A stretch of 64,000 nucleotides of DNA from Viola odorata (GCA_963691705.1 OY829537.1:40551514-40615513); one strand, 5' to 3'. Numbered from the stretch's first letter, positions 9,846 through 21,718 are shown. The notes: generated from the sequence alone by a model not told the origin. Made by a program: numbers and translations.

Positions 9846-11624
9846 TGATAGCATGTTTTTATGCACGATTTTCTCCCCATTTTCTCACCCATTTAAGGCA
9901 TAATTCTGCTAATTTACCCTTGTTTTCACTACTATTGCAGATCTAGGCCTAAATAGGGAGTTTATGCGAAAAGATGCATTTTTGGAGTATTTTGTGCAGT
10001 TTTTGAGCTTCAAGACCAAAAGTCGAGGTCCCGAGTCCAAAGCAGCGTTCAAGGTCCCGAATCAGATTCTCCATTCGGGACCCCAAAGGGCGAAGAATGA
10101 CATTTCCACGTGTCCTCTTGCCAGAGCTTCCATGTGCCTCCTCTGACACTGTTTCGACAGTCTGCACTGATCACAAAATACCTACCCCTCTGACCATTCC
10201 AGCCCTTGAGCCCAATCCAGACCTGCCAAAGCTGGGAAAATCAGACGGCTTTATGTTTTTTCAGCTTTGTGCTTTAAGGAGCATGGATCCACTTTCTTAG
10301 GCTTTCAATTAATGCATTTTGTCCCTAGTTTTAGGCTGAATATATTTTGTGCTTAGGGCCCTAGTATATAAAGGGCATCCAAGAGTAGTTTAGGACATCT
10401 TTTACATCTCTTATCACTTAGCATAATTTATTTAGTTCTAGTTTTCTTAGACTTCTCTCTAGTTTCTCTCTCTAGTTCTTGTTAGCTCATCTCTAAATTT
10501 GCCGCCGGGATTCAAACGGAATTTAGTAACAAAGTTTTCTTCCCTTAATCTTTTTACTTATCTATTATGCTTTCTTCAATTATTAATTGTTCATCTTCAA
10601 GTATGAGTAGCTAAATCATTAGTTCTTAGCAAGGGTGATTCAAGGGTTGCAAGGGCAGATTCGAGGCCTTCATGTGCTTAATACATTCTTGATGCCATAT
10701 TCAATTATCCATCGTTTTAATTACATCTTTGCATGATATAATTTGAGGCTTGATCAACTGATAATTATCTTATGTGAATGCTGCCATTCGTGTGGTGAAT
10801 ACGGAAGGAAAATTGCATGAACCAAGTAGGCATCTGTTTAGTCTTGACTATGTCAAAGTGGTCTCGAATAGATAGGGTGTGTAATTGATTAGAGCGAGGT
10901 CACGAGCCTGACAAACTGAGGGACTTTTAGCTCTAGATCTGTCTTTTCTTATCTTCATGGGCAGTTTGAATATGGCCCTCCCGCATTCGTGCCTGGAGGG
11001 ATGGCGAACTGTCAAGACTACCTCATATGTGGAAACGGGGGGTAGTTTCTCTTAAGAGAAAAGTAGGGGATATCTGAGGAATCTGGTCCCTATGTCATTT
11101 CTATGATGTCTTGAATAGAATATCCTTGCGCTGATGACGATCGGGCCCCCGAATGCAACCCAAGAATACCTTTGCTAAGAATCCTTCTTTATCTGATTAT
11201 TTGTGCTTATTCCACTTCCTGTTTTATTAATTCTGAATTTGTGTACTGACTTGCTTTATTTTATCATTCGGGACCCCGAACAGACACCTCAAGGTCCCGA
11301 ATACTGCTTTCCTAGATAACAATTGTTAGCTCCCAAATCTGCCTTGGCTAACTTGTTTAGCCAAGTAAAACCCCCCCTGATTGTTACTTTTCGTGTTTTT
11401 GTTCTATGCTTCCATTCAAGACCTTGAATCAGTTTCTCTACATCCAACCCTTGAATTCTGTTTTGTTTCTTTTATTATTTTATTTTATAAATTTGGCCTT
11501 GTCTAGTGTAAGTCTTCACCAATCTCTGTGGATCGATCCTCTTGCCACTGTCTTCAATCTATTTTGTTGCATGTGATAAGTTGTAATTATTTGTTTGATC
11601 GTGCCCTCAACAAGTGCGTTATCA
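9846..11624 (+). repeat. E2 3' LTR (1779 bp)
   Basis: TGATAGCATG... to ...GCGTTATCA. It matches the 5' LTR and is followed by the CTGTC duplication and resumption of the E1 minisatellite. Confidence 0.95.
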
Positions 11625-12080
11625 CTGTCACTCTGGGAGGAGGAGATGCAGTACAGAAACGTAAACAACGTCAATTCCGTAGGAGAAGACGTGAAATGCG
11701 GAAATTAAACTAAGGTCACTCTAGGAGGAGAAAGATGCTAATGATGTCACTCTGGGAGGAGAAAAATACATGCTGTCACTCTGGGAGGAGAAAATACGTG
11801 CTGTCACTATAGGAGGAGGAAATATAAAGCTGTCACCCTAGGAGGAGGAAATATAAAGCTGTCACTCTAGGAGGAGGAGATATAAAATGCGGAAATTTAA
11901 ATGACGTTAATCCCGTAGGAGAAGACGTGAGGTGCAGAAAATAAACTAATCGTCACTTTAGGAGGACGGGACGTAGATGCTATCACTCTGGGATGAGGTA
12001 ATGTATGATGTCACTCTACAAGGAGAAAAATGCAAATGATATCACTCTGGGAGGAGAGAAATGCTTTTGTTACCAGCGGC
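11625..12080. repeat. Minisatellite in E1 3' region, right block
   Basis: Continuation of the array at 3378-4633 after the E2 insertion. Units are TGTCACTCTGGGAGGAGAAAAATGCA-like, with variants TGTCACCCTAGGAGGAGG. They alternate with a longer unit containing CGTAGGAGAAGACGTGA (about 11675 and 11915). Confidence 0.85.
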
Positions 12081-12764
12081 CTTGATACGAACCTAGAATG
12101 CATCTGCATCCTGTTCAGGAGGTAACAACCCCAAGGACAAGACTTTCCCACGATCTGCAGCCTTAAGCAATCCTCACTTGATATTAGTGTTTGCACTCAC
12201 ACTCTGAAATAAGGCTAAGTGTTTTACGCTCATAAAGATGCAACTAACATGATACATAATTTTCAATTTGCAATGTCAATCCGAGTGAATAGACTTCAAA
12301 TGAAGATGTACATGCATGGACATTCTAATAATCGATGAGACTTTTACGGAAAAGAATGAAAGGACATAAAATGTCCGTAAAGGAGCTTGTTTTGGTAAAG
12401 ATGTGCTTTTCTGATGAGTTTGAAGGTTTTTGATGAGTGACGTTTTGTCGATTGGCCCTGATGAGGGCGAGGTGCGTGAGTTCTTTCGCTTTTTACTGGG
12501 GACGCTTTCTTGACAGAGTGCATGAGCTCTTGGATCCTTACTGGGGATGCCTTCCGGTCGGCCAGGGGCCCTTTTCTCGAGTCTTTACTGAAGAACGTTT
12601 CCTTTGAGATTCCTTGAGTTGGTACTGGGGAATGTTTTCTTCGAAATTTCTTGAGTTTAGTTGTCCCCGGGTTGTGCTTGTTTCGGTTCTTCGATTGTTT
12701 GTATTCTTCGAATGTCTCTGAGCATTTCTCTCTTTTCTTTTTTCCCTTTTCCCCCCTCTCTCTC

Positions 12765-12817
<53 letters not shown>

Positions 12818-14687
12818 TCTTTATTTTTTTCCCCTCTCTATGCCCCCCCCTTTTTGATTTGATTTGAAATGCAACAGAGCAGAGCAAGCATAGCCTTTGT
12901 CTTGATCTCTTCTCGTTTTGGCTTAAAGCTTCGACCTTCATCTTCGGGTTTTGGCCAGATGACTATACATAAATTAAAGCTAACAAAATGCAGGAATGAA
13001 AATGAACGAAGGGGGGAAGAAAGATGAACTCCCCTGAAATGTGCAGCGGGGCTGCAAGGGTGTCTTCCACGAGCTTTATGCGGATGACAATGGGATGATT
13101 CGCGTCCCTGCGAAATGAAAAGGGGACAACGGAGTAGAAAGGAAAGATTGATTTGAAAATGGAAATGACATAAGTTTAGGGATTCTCCCTTTCCTTAGCC
13201 CAGTTTTTTGAGGGTGTCGGTGGCATGGTCCCAGCTCCGGAACGCCTTGCTTAAATGCTCTGATTGGTTTCTTTTTCACCTGCTTCGCGGAAACCGCTGA
13301 TCCAGGTCGGAGTGAGGATGGGATCCACATTTTTGCTTATTAGTTTGCTGGCCCCTTGCCGGACCTTCGCCGATTCGCTCTTTGATTGCTCTGGGATTAA
13401 AGGGGAAAACCTTCTGTCCCCAAAATGTGCAGCGGGGCTGCGAGGGCGTCTGCTTACCGTTCTCATGCAGGCAACAAATGGGGGCGACCCAGTTCCTGAA
13501 AAAGATACGGCGAGAACCAATGAGGAGTAAATGAAAGACAATTTTTAGCAAAAGTAATGTGATTGATAAGTTTTAAGCTCTCCCTTTTGGACGGGCCATC
13601 CGTGGGTCACCGCGGTGTGACTTATATCGGATGTTGGTTGATGATGGCTTTGCTATTAGATGCTTTGCCGCAATTCCTGTCTTGGCGCGGGTGATACTTG
13701 CAGTCCGGCTGTCCCTCTTCAGAGAGGAGTTCTGACGCTTTTTGCAGCAAGGGATTGTGGATAAAATAAGCGAATGAGATCATCATCAGCCAGCGGTCAG
13801 CGGTCCATAAATTAAAGGATTGATCTTCATCGTGTCGATCATGGTGCGGATGATGAGAAGCCTCTTGAATGAGACCGAACTAAGTATGTTGATTTGTGGT
13901 CCTAGAAGGACAACTTTTCGTCGTGCTTTTTCTCCAGGAGTTCTGCCTGCAAAGGTGCACCTGGCGACCATGGCGTTTTGATGATGAGCTCCTCCGAGTA
14001 GGTGAACGGAGGTGGGAGCCAATGTCACTCGCATTCCGGCGGCTTGGCCGAGATGGGATGGGCTTTGTGACTTTGGTCCAGCATTCAGTCCTTGCTCCAA
14101 CTGGATAATAGTGTTGCTGCGAATTCTGACGGTGGGTAGTCTTTAAGTTCTTTGAGTAGTGTTACAGGCTCAGACAATCCTCTAGATGATCGGATGATAG
14201 CTTTGCGGGGTGATCTCCCTTTATGCGTTTGGTCCTTTGAGACTGGTTGTAGGATGTGCTGGTAGTACTGCGAGGAAAGAGAATTTTTAATTTAGATGGT
14301 GACGGGTTTTTAAAATCTTTCCTGATTCGCTCTTGAAGGCAGCCTGCTGCGGCGATTCAAGAGCTGCTATGAGGGGGGAACTCCCTGGTCCTATCGTGAT
14401 GACAAGATGAGGTGCGAGACATTACGTCCCTGTAAAATTTTAAGATTGATTAGTGGCGTTAGTCTAAGTGTCGTGTGTCATGTCTCGAATTACTCCTTGG
14501 GATCCACCGAAGCCATGCCTCCTTTTGTCATCTCACGATTTTAAGAAAAACATGAAAGAAAGTTTTAAAACAACAAGCATCTCTTGAAAAAAACTCATTT
14601 TATTAATTTCAGGATAAACATTTGAGTGGCATTGTCATGATAAAACCCTATGTCTTTGAGTCCGCCACATGCACGGTCCGTGGTACT
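12081..14687 (-). other. E1 3' untranslated region, homologous to E3 3' region
   Basis: No intact gene seen. Positions 12090-12310 match E3 54328-54570 (shared ATGTCAATCCGAGTGAATA and ACAAGACTTTCCCAC-like words). Positions 14100-14340 match E3 57719-58030 (CTGGATAATAGT, GAGACTGGTTGT, CAGATTCGCTC-like words). A TTA microsatellite of about 17 units lies at 12768-12817. Two diverged copies of a block with GTGCAGCGGGGCTGC lie at about 13037 and 13427. Position 13884 carries a decayed match to the duplicated antisense reading frame of E3. The region therefore looks like a shared, slowly decaying 3' module of the lineage. Confidence 0.65.
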
Positions 14688-15398
14688 TCAGGCGAAGTAT
14701 ATCTTGACGGCATCGGCATTTACCAGTCTTGGTAGATCATCTCCGTCCATGTTGGTTAGCATTAGGGCACCCCCCGAGAATGCACTTTTAACTAGATATG
14801 AGCCCTCGTACCTTGGGGCCCTCTTCCCTTGACTAGCCTCCTGATGATGGAGGATCTTCTTCAGCACTAAATCCCTAGTTTTGAACTCGCGAGGTTGCAC
14901 TTTCTTGTTGTAAGCGTTGACCATTCTTTGCTGATACAATTGTGCATGGCAGATAGCGGCCAAGCACTTTTCGGGAAGGAGGTTTAACTGCTCGTACCTC
15001 ACTCTTGCCCAATCCGATTCTTCTACTTCCGATTCTGCCAGGATTCTGAGAGAAGGGATTTCTACCTCAAGAGGAATTACGGCTTCCATGCCGTAAACTA
15101 ATGAGTAGGGAGTTGCCCATGTGGACGTACGAGTTTCTATCTGGTAAGCATGCAGTGCGAAGGGAAGCATGTCATGCCAATCCTTGTGAGTGACCACCAT
15201 TTTTTGGATGATTTTCTTCAAGTTTTTGTTTGCTGCTTCGACTGCGCCATTCATTTTTGGACGATATGGGGATGAGTTTCGGTGTTTCACCTTCCAACGT
15301 TGGCAAAGACCGTCGATCATCTTTCCGTTTAGATTAGTGCCGTTGTCCGTGATGATTGTTTCTGGGGACCCCATGACGGCAAATGATGTTCCTCTCAA
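14688..15398 (-). pseudogene. E1 integrase, second half of core and C-terminus
   Basis: The frame carries the second catalytic Asp in IITDNGTNLNGKM and the Glu in MNGAVEAANKNLKKI of the DDE integrase. The usual tail follows (PYSLVYGMEAVIPLEVEIPS, RDLVLKKI, YEGSYLVKSAFSGGALMLTNMDG). The end is intact (stop at 14688). The N-terminal join to 15411-16172 is broken: the conserved RNIICRHGVP segment can be read in a third frame between about 15360 and 15415, so at least two small frameshifts separate the halves. The wording of the motifs fits Tat/Ogre integrases. Confidence 0.85.
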
Positions 15399-15410
15399 TG
15401 GATCGCATGG

Positions 15411-16172
15411 TCATTTTCTAGTGATGTTGGAGTAAGAGGCGACTTCTACCCACTTGGTGAAGTAGTTGATTGCTACGAGGATGAAGCGATGGCCGTTAGA
15501 GACGGTTGGATGAATCCGACCGATGATGTCGATTCCCCACATCGAAAAAGGCCAAGGCGATGTCATACTGAAGAGAGGGGCTGGAAGGACATGGAGGTGG
15601 TCCGCGTAAATTTGACATTTGTGGCACTTCCGGAAATAGTCGATGCAATCTCGTTCGATGGTGAGCCAAAAATAACCTTGCCTCATTATCTGTCTTGCCA
15701 TCATGTGCCCACTTACGTGTGTGGAACAAACCCCTTCGTGGACCTCCGTTATGATTCTCTTTGCCTCGGCTATGGTAACGCAATGAAGCAAAGCTCCATC
15801 AGCTCTCCTTTTATACAGAACTTCGCCATCGAGGTAGAAGTCTAGCGTTAAGCGCTGGAGGGTCTTTTTACTAACCCGGCTTGCCCCCGGTGGATACTCC
15901 CAGTTTCTGATGAATTGTACTAGGTCGTAGAACCATGGCTTGCAGTTAGGTTCTTCTTCCAAGGCGACACAGCATGCCGGAGTTTCCTTTACTTCCACCC
16001 TCAATGGTTGAAGCATTACTCCGCATTCTAATTTGAACATTGAGGCCAACGTGGCCAACGCGTCCGCGAAGCAGTTTTTTTCTCTGTCGACTCGGTCGAA
16101 TTTGGTTTCCTCGAATTCCCGCGTAAGTTGGGTGAGTAACCTCTGATAAGGGATAAGCTTGGAATCCTGTGT
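15411..16172 (-). pseudogene. E1 RNase H end and integrase zinc-binding domain and first half of core
   Basis: Begins in RNase H (DSKLIPYQRLL, ETKFDRVDREKNCFADALA). It continues through an integrase HHCC domain (EVHEGVCSTH ... CHKCQIYADH), then the first catalytic Asp in SMWGIDIIGRIHP. It ends at a stop just after NITRK. Directly upstream, at about 16170-16200, the reading jumps from the start of reverse transcriptase, so the polymerase active-site region is absent. With the following segment it would make one integrase were it not for the frameshifts near 15400. Confidence 0.85.
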
Positions 16173-16189
16173 CTGTCATAGATCCTGGG

Positions 16190-16610
16190 CTTGGTCTTAC
16201 GAGCATCGTATCCCATTGCTTGGTTAACTTCTTCTTTGATTTTCAAAAGGATGTCTGGATGTATCCTCCGAATTTTTTGTTTGACAGGCTTAAACTCAGG
16301 CTTCAATGGGATACGATGCTCAACTATCCCGGGATCAAGACCTGGCATATCGACGTATGCAAATACGTCCGAGTAGTTTTTGAGGAGGGAAAATTAACCT
16401 TTCTCTCTGAATTATGTCCAGGGTGGTTCCAATCTTAACCAGCTTCTGATTCTCATTGCTTACCCCCAAATTTACTTCGTCTAATTCCTCTCGACGAGGG
16501 GTTATTTCCTTTTCTGAACTTTCTAGTAAACGGGCCAATTCACCGGAGATTTCGGCCTTATCTTTGGTCATGATGACGATTTCTTCGCCCGTAAAGACAG
16601 GTTTTATCAA
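16190..16610 (-). pseudogene. E1 linker and N-terminal stub of reverse transcriptase
   Basis: Contains the acidic linker found before Tat-type reverse transcriptase (EVNLGVSNENQKLVKIGTTL), then NYSDVFAYVDMPGLDPG and HRIPLKPEFKPVKQKIRR. The stub ends at KIKEEVNQA. Everything from the fingers and palm, including the YxDD box, to mid RNase H is deleted. One frame change lies within the linker near 16390. Confidence 0.8.
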
Positions 16611-16930
16611 GACAATCCGAACTAATATTTATCCTGAAATTAAAAATGCGAAAAGAAGAGCTGCGTAAAAATGAAAATTGCATATATATTGATTTTTAAC
16701 AAGAGGGAACATGAGTCCCTACAAAATGTTTTCGTGAGAAAACGTGCAAAAACATATATTTTTTTTCTTCATAAGGAGTAATTACGGAGAGACATCCGGA
16801 AGCATGGTGATGGTCTAGTTGGACACAGACTCCCCTGACTTCTTTACGAAAATGACTAAACTAGGCAACGATTCTTTTTGTCCCAGAGCATCAATACAGG
16901 AGTCTGAAGCTATACTGACCATGGTAGGAT

Positions 16931-18241
16931 TTATTTTGACGATTTCGACTGCGAGGGAGAATGTGGCCCTAATGTGGGGATACATATCTTATCCATTGGC
17001 GTCAAACGCCCATACACCTCGGCCAGCTCCTTCCCGTCTTTATCGGGGAAACATTCCACCCTCCATGTCATGCCCCCAGTATCAGTAAATTCACCTATTA
17101 CTGGCCCAGCTTGAGACATATATTTGTGGGAACAAAAGGTGGGAGGACCGTTATTGATGGTGTCAACTGTCTCTACCTCACAAGTCTCCTTCTCAACCTT
17201 TTCCATCGAAATAGCATTCATACCTTCACCACATGAGGCGCGGTTTGGGAGAGGGTTGATGGCCGTGTTAGGTCCTTTGGCCAAGCCCTCGAAGAAGACC
17301 CCTCCACTTTTGATTAGATGATTTACCTTCATTTTAAAGGCAAAGCAATTGTCCAGCATATGGCCCGGTGCCCTAGCGTGATATTCGCATACAATGTTGG
17401 GATTGTACCAACTTAGGCATGGAGATTGCTGAGGTCGGGCCGAGATTGGCATAATTTGTCCAGCTGCGATGAGATGTTTGTATATTTCCCCCGCGGGGAG
17501 TGGGAGTGGCGGTACCGGTTCTCGATTCGGCTCCTTGGGTGGATTGGAGGGCCTAGGTTGTGCGGGTCTTTCGGCTAAATCCTCGAAAGAGATCCATCCA
17601 CGTCTGATCAAGCGATAAACCTTTTTCTTAAAGGCACGACAGTCTTTTATGGTGTGACCAAGGGCTTCAGCATGGTATTTGCATCTAGCATCAGGATCGT
17701 ACCAATTTGGATAAGGAGGCTATAAAGGTTGGATTGGGGTGGGTGCAATTTGCTTAGCTGCCAAAAGGCGCCGGTAGATCTCCCCTAAAGGAATGGGAAG
17801 CGGTGGCAGTGGCCCTCGATCCCAACGGTTATTTTGATTTCTTGGTTTATTTGGTGGGTTATATGGTCTGCGTTGTGTAAACTGCGGTATTTGGGTTGGG
17901 GGTGATGGGAAAGGTTGCCTGTCATTCAAAGGAAAAGAAATCCTTGCGGCTAGTTCTTTCCGTCTCTGAGTATAAGTTTTTACTGATCCCTCGACCCTTT
18001 TCTCTAGATTTCGCAAATCAGAACGGTTAGGTGTGATATCTGCATAGAGCTTGTACCATTCAGACGTTTCGTTGTGGTGGATTTTGAGGCGAGTTTGGGG
18101 GCGTTCAATCCCCGTGTACCTTTCGGATTGTGGAATCTTGAACTTCCGGGGCGTCTTAGTTCCTCGCATCATGCTTTTATCAGCGGGATCCCTAGGGTCA
18201 TATCTTTCAATAACCCTTAGTTTTTCCTCTCGTGGGCTCAA
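16931..18241 (-). pseudogene. E1 gag, C-terminal two thirds with duplicated zinc knuckle
   Basis: One frame, broken by a single TAG at about 17720. The start (KFKIPQSERYTGIERPQTRL) is the region before the capsid core. The text then jumps to WYKLYADITPNRSDLRNLEKR, so the central capsid domain is deleted. Two similar modules follow, each with a Pro-rich LPLPxGEIYxxLxAAxQI segment, a WYxP motif and a C-x2-H-x5-H-x4-C knuckle (CKYHAEALGH...C and CEYHARAPGH...C). The second module carries the usual FEGLAKGPN ending. No protease motif is present between gag and the reverse transcriptase linker. The product would bind nucleic acid but probably not form particles. Confidence 0.8.
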
Positions 18242-18384
18242 TCGATCAATACTGGACCCTTTCGCACTAATGGTGCCAAAACCTATGGTCGGTGAATATT
18301 CAAGAGAGGACTATGCTGTGTTAGATCGCTTCTCGGAAGCTTAGTTTCCGGTGGTCCAAAAATTGCGACTCGGGTAGAACGACC

Positions 18385-18759
18385 CTAAGATGGGTGGGAA
18401 TATTGTCTGGTTGTACTTGTTGCAGCTGTAGGGTTAGTTGAAAGGTGCTGAAGTGACATGGCAATTTCTTCACCCGTATTAACCATAGGGTTTGCTGCGG
18501 TGGGTACAGTGAAGGGACTAATCCATCTCCACTGGCCCTCGGGGCCAGAAAGTGGCGGAGGTATGGAAGGTCCTGCAACGACGAGCGAAGAGGGAGGTCC
18601 TCCTATTTGAGTGGGATAAAAACCTGGTGCGAATTCGGTGGTAGCTTCATCTCTTTCCTTTTCGGCCCTGGCGGCCCTTTCTGTAGTAATCCTAACTTGT
18701 TCCTCTAACTCTGCGATTCTGGCTATTAGCGCTTCATTGGTCTTAGCCTGTTCAGTCAT
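18385..18759 (-). pseudogene. E1 gag N-terminus (coiled coil)
   Basis: Starts MTEQAKTNEALIARIAELEE, a short coiled coil typical of the start of Tat/Ogre gag. It is nearly matched by MTEHGRAEEALKAKITELEE in E3 at 59719. A Pro/Ser-rich stretch follows, and the frame is lost before 18241. Same gene as 16931-18241, separated by a frameshift and some lost sequence. Confidence 0.75.
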
Positions 18760-19543
18760 TTTTCATTTTTAAAGTCTAGTTACGGGGAGCCCGTGCGACG
18801 TAGCTTGCTTTCGAGGAGCTATCGTGAACCTGAAAAAAGGAAAAAACACAGAACAGAGTAAGTACAAGTGAGGATACGCAGGTGATGTGCAATCCCGAGG
18901 CCTCCACGTTGCTCATTCGCTTTTCCGGCTACACTTTCACTTGATATTTCCAGGGCGGTCGGAGAGGCGAGATATCCCGGTTATCGATAAAATATGAAAG
19001 AAGCCTCTATTCATTCCAACGATGCGAGACAATCTGAGATGCTATCTGTGAAACCCAAATTAGCAAGGGCAACCAATGCCGCCATGCTAGGAAGATCTCT
19101 TTTACCATGCTTTCAAACGACGTAGGGCCTGATGCCTGGTGAACCCAACCGAGGGGAGGGACAACAATCTATACCATGAACTTGGAGTTTGTGATAAGCT
19201 GAGAGGACATGGCCATGAGTGAGCAATACTCGGATGTTTTCGAATATTTGGTATGATTTTTTTAGATTTTTGGTGAAACGATTGTGTTTATTCCGAAGGG
19301 ATTTTCTCTTTCCTTTTTGTGATGGTCTTTTGAGTTGTATTGGATGGATAATTGATATGAAAAGTTGAGGCGATTTAATAAATATCCGAAAGAGTACGAC
19401 TTTATTAGAAGTGTTTACAAAAATATGGTAAACTTGCCAACTACTTAAATTCATCAAAAATGGCTAAGATAGATGAAATCAGGGATCCTAATTACATGAA
19501 AAAGAAAAGGGGTTGCCAATGTTCGAGCCTTCCCATGAAGGTG

Positions 19544-21210
19544 TCAATCTTGGACGTCAGAGTTCTCTTGCTCCTGCCAAAGGTACTCCATTGAGGCCAT
19601 CTCCCCTTTCTGCATTTCTATCTCAGCCTCTAAAGCGGTAATTCGGCTTTGCAGTGCCTGGCTCTTCCTATCCCCCAAGTCTGCGCGAGTAGTCAAGACC
19701 CTTATCGTCGAATCCCTGTCTTCGATTATGGCACTTAATGCTTCTTTCTTGCGGGTTTCGCTGCTCAAGTGTTCCTTAAAGTCCCTGAGAGCCACTTTCT
19801 GTTTTACTGCTTGTACGCGGATAATATCCTTGCTACGCCTTTCCAATTCATTCATCTGGACCTCCAGGCCACATTGATGTACTTCAGCGATATCTCTTTC
19901 TTCTGTCATCAGATCTCTTTCTTCTTACGCTACTCACATCTGTTCTACCACTTGAGCGTAAGCCATGACATCCATTCCTTCGCTCACTTGAGATTCCCCT
20001 TCCTCTTCCATCGGTTTATGATTTTTTGGGCGAGGTAAGACATTGCCGTTGACTCGCCTTAACCTCCACTGTGGATATTGTGGTATCGTTGCCGCAGGGG
20101 CAACGCGTCCTTTGAGACAAAAAGGGTGGGCCCAGTCTTGGGCGTACAACTGAATGTTCTGATTTTCTCCGGTGTGCGGCAGGTTTGATCTTGTCATGCC
20201 GAATGTCACCGGAATGATTTGCGTGATGCAAAACTGTCTGAGGACGAGGGCGGGGCAATAGTGAGTGCACCCCCATGGTAAGGGACCGCAACAGACGATG
20301 GGATTGGAGGTCTGCAGCCATTTGGCGTGCCAACTGAAGTCTTCTTCTGAGAGGTTTATGAATCGGTCGATCCAGACATTCTTATTTTCCATCTCCCATC
20401 TATCCGTGGTCATTGCATTGATAACCCTGAGTAAAGGGCATGATCTTATGTAGCTTTCGAAGAAAATGGACTGATCAGGAATCTGTTTGAAGTGGCTGAC
20501 CAACCATACTGTCAGCAACTGGGTGCAACAGGTAAGTCTCCCTTTCCCTTTTCTTCGACAAGAGTCCAAGGAGTGAAAGGTCTCGGCCAAGATAGCTGTC
20601 GTAGGATTGATGGCATTTGTTTCCATCACGTAAAAGATATTGGCTGCTGCAAAATCGATGGCGTTCCTCATTTTTGGAAAGAGGACAAACCCTACGATGG
20701 CGAAAGCTAGAATCCTTAAGCGTTTTTTCCCGTTGGACAACTGAAATCGTGCCTCGATATCTGACCAACACCAGAAGTATCAAGCCTTATTTTGACACTC
20801 GAGGAGTCGAGTCGAACATTTTGGTATATGGACGATATAGGAGATGTGAGGCACATCAGAGCTGAGTACTCCTCCAGTGTGGGAGTCAAGTCCACTCCTT
20901 TATCGAAAGAGAAACACCGATAATAGGGATCCTAAAATTTTAGGGCTGCCCGAATGCAACCCCAATCAGTCTTCACGTCAACTAGGGTTAGTAACTTTCC
21001 ATAACTACCCTCAAACTGTGTCTCCTCGTCTTCAGTCAGCTCATTCCTTAACTTCAGAATCCTAGTTAAGTCGAAGTCTACGACTTTTACTTTGACCTTA
21101 GTGGTGATGTCAGGGGTGAACCCATGTTCCAACATATCTCCTCGTGCAGCCTGATCGTCGAAGCTTCGTCCCCCGAAAATATCAAGTGAAAGTAACGTAG
21201 GTGCTGACAT
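19544..21210 (-). pseudogene. E1 extra ORF1 (DUF7745-like)
   Basis: Three consecutive minus-strand pieces belong to one gene lying between the 5' LTR and gag. 21210-20932 begins with ATG and holds LTRILKLRNELTEDEE and DWGCIRAALKF. A frame-shifted bridge at about 20900-20800 carries DLTPTLEEYSALM. 20740-19934 holds AILAETFHSLDSCRRKGKGR, LLTVWLVSHF and a W-rich region with PALVLRQFCITQIIP. 19909-19544 is a coiled coil (Glu/Arg-rich, LQSRITALEAEIEMQKGEM). The order and motifs match the plant DUF7745 family found as an additional ORF in Tat/Ogre elements. Its biochemical role is unknown. At least two frameshifts disable it here. Confidence 0.75.
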
Positions 21211-21718
21211 AGCGAATGAGCAAAATGGGTCTTGTGGGACAAAAATAAAATTTTAAATGCAAAGTAACCTGCATGTGTAAGAAATTTACAGTTCATGTAA
21301 AAGACAAGATTATCATGGCAACAGGATGAATAGAGCCACAACAAAGCAGGTATAATCATGATGCACGTGCTGGGGTTCTGATTCTGACTTTTCTAACTGG
21401 CTTGAATGGTTCCCGGATGATACCATGAAAAGGTCCCTAAAGTGTCGTCCAGTGTACCGATTCCTTGCGAAATTGGGTAACCTTTCGACTAGCTTTAGGG
21501 GTTCATCCGAGTTGGGATTGGCGAACACTACCCAGGACATGTGTCCTAGGGCGTTACTACTACCCTCATAATTTGGTAATTGTCCACGGGGTGTAGGGCG
21601 CTATGAAATGCATATGACAATTGATAAAGTGAATAAATGAACAAATCAACAATTTATCAAAGCAAGTAAATAGACAAATAAAACACCTCTCAAAAATGAA
21701 ACCGGCTCCGATCCTAGT
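21211..21718 (-). other. E1 5' leader
   Basis: Leader between primer site and ORF1. Positions 21361-21620 align with the E3 leader 60643-60920 (shared TCCCGGACGATACCAT-like and GGGGTTC words), showing conserved leader structure in the two elements. A 75-codon frame at 21313-21540 is open but has no recognised domain. Confidence 0.6.

Larger units (their letters stand above)
4629..11629 (+). mobile_element. E2: complete Athila-like non-autonomous LTR element with TSD CTGTC
   Basis: Two LTRs flank a 3.4-kb internal region: 4634-6429 and 9846-11624. Both start TGATAG and end TTATCA. The 5-bp flanks are CTGTC at 4629-4633 and CTGTC at 11625-11629, a perfect target duplication inside the E1 minisatellite. 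The primer site resembles that of Athila and the internal region carries the ATTGAGGACAATGTGTTGCC motif. There is no recognisable protease, polymerase or integrase. The only sizeable frame is the orphan ORF at 6513-7670, so the element must have moved with enzymes supplied in trans. The LTRs look nearly identical except for a poly-C length difference, implying a fairly recent insertion. Confidence 0.93.

Noticed and set aside
12651..12867. Open frames with Leu or Tyr runs
   Set aside because: They are translations of a TTA microsatellite (12768-12817) and not genes.
13076..14108. Several 70-104 codon frames in the E1 3' region
   Set aside because: They overlap on both strands and are not conserved in frame with the homologous E3 region.
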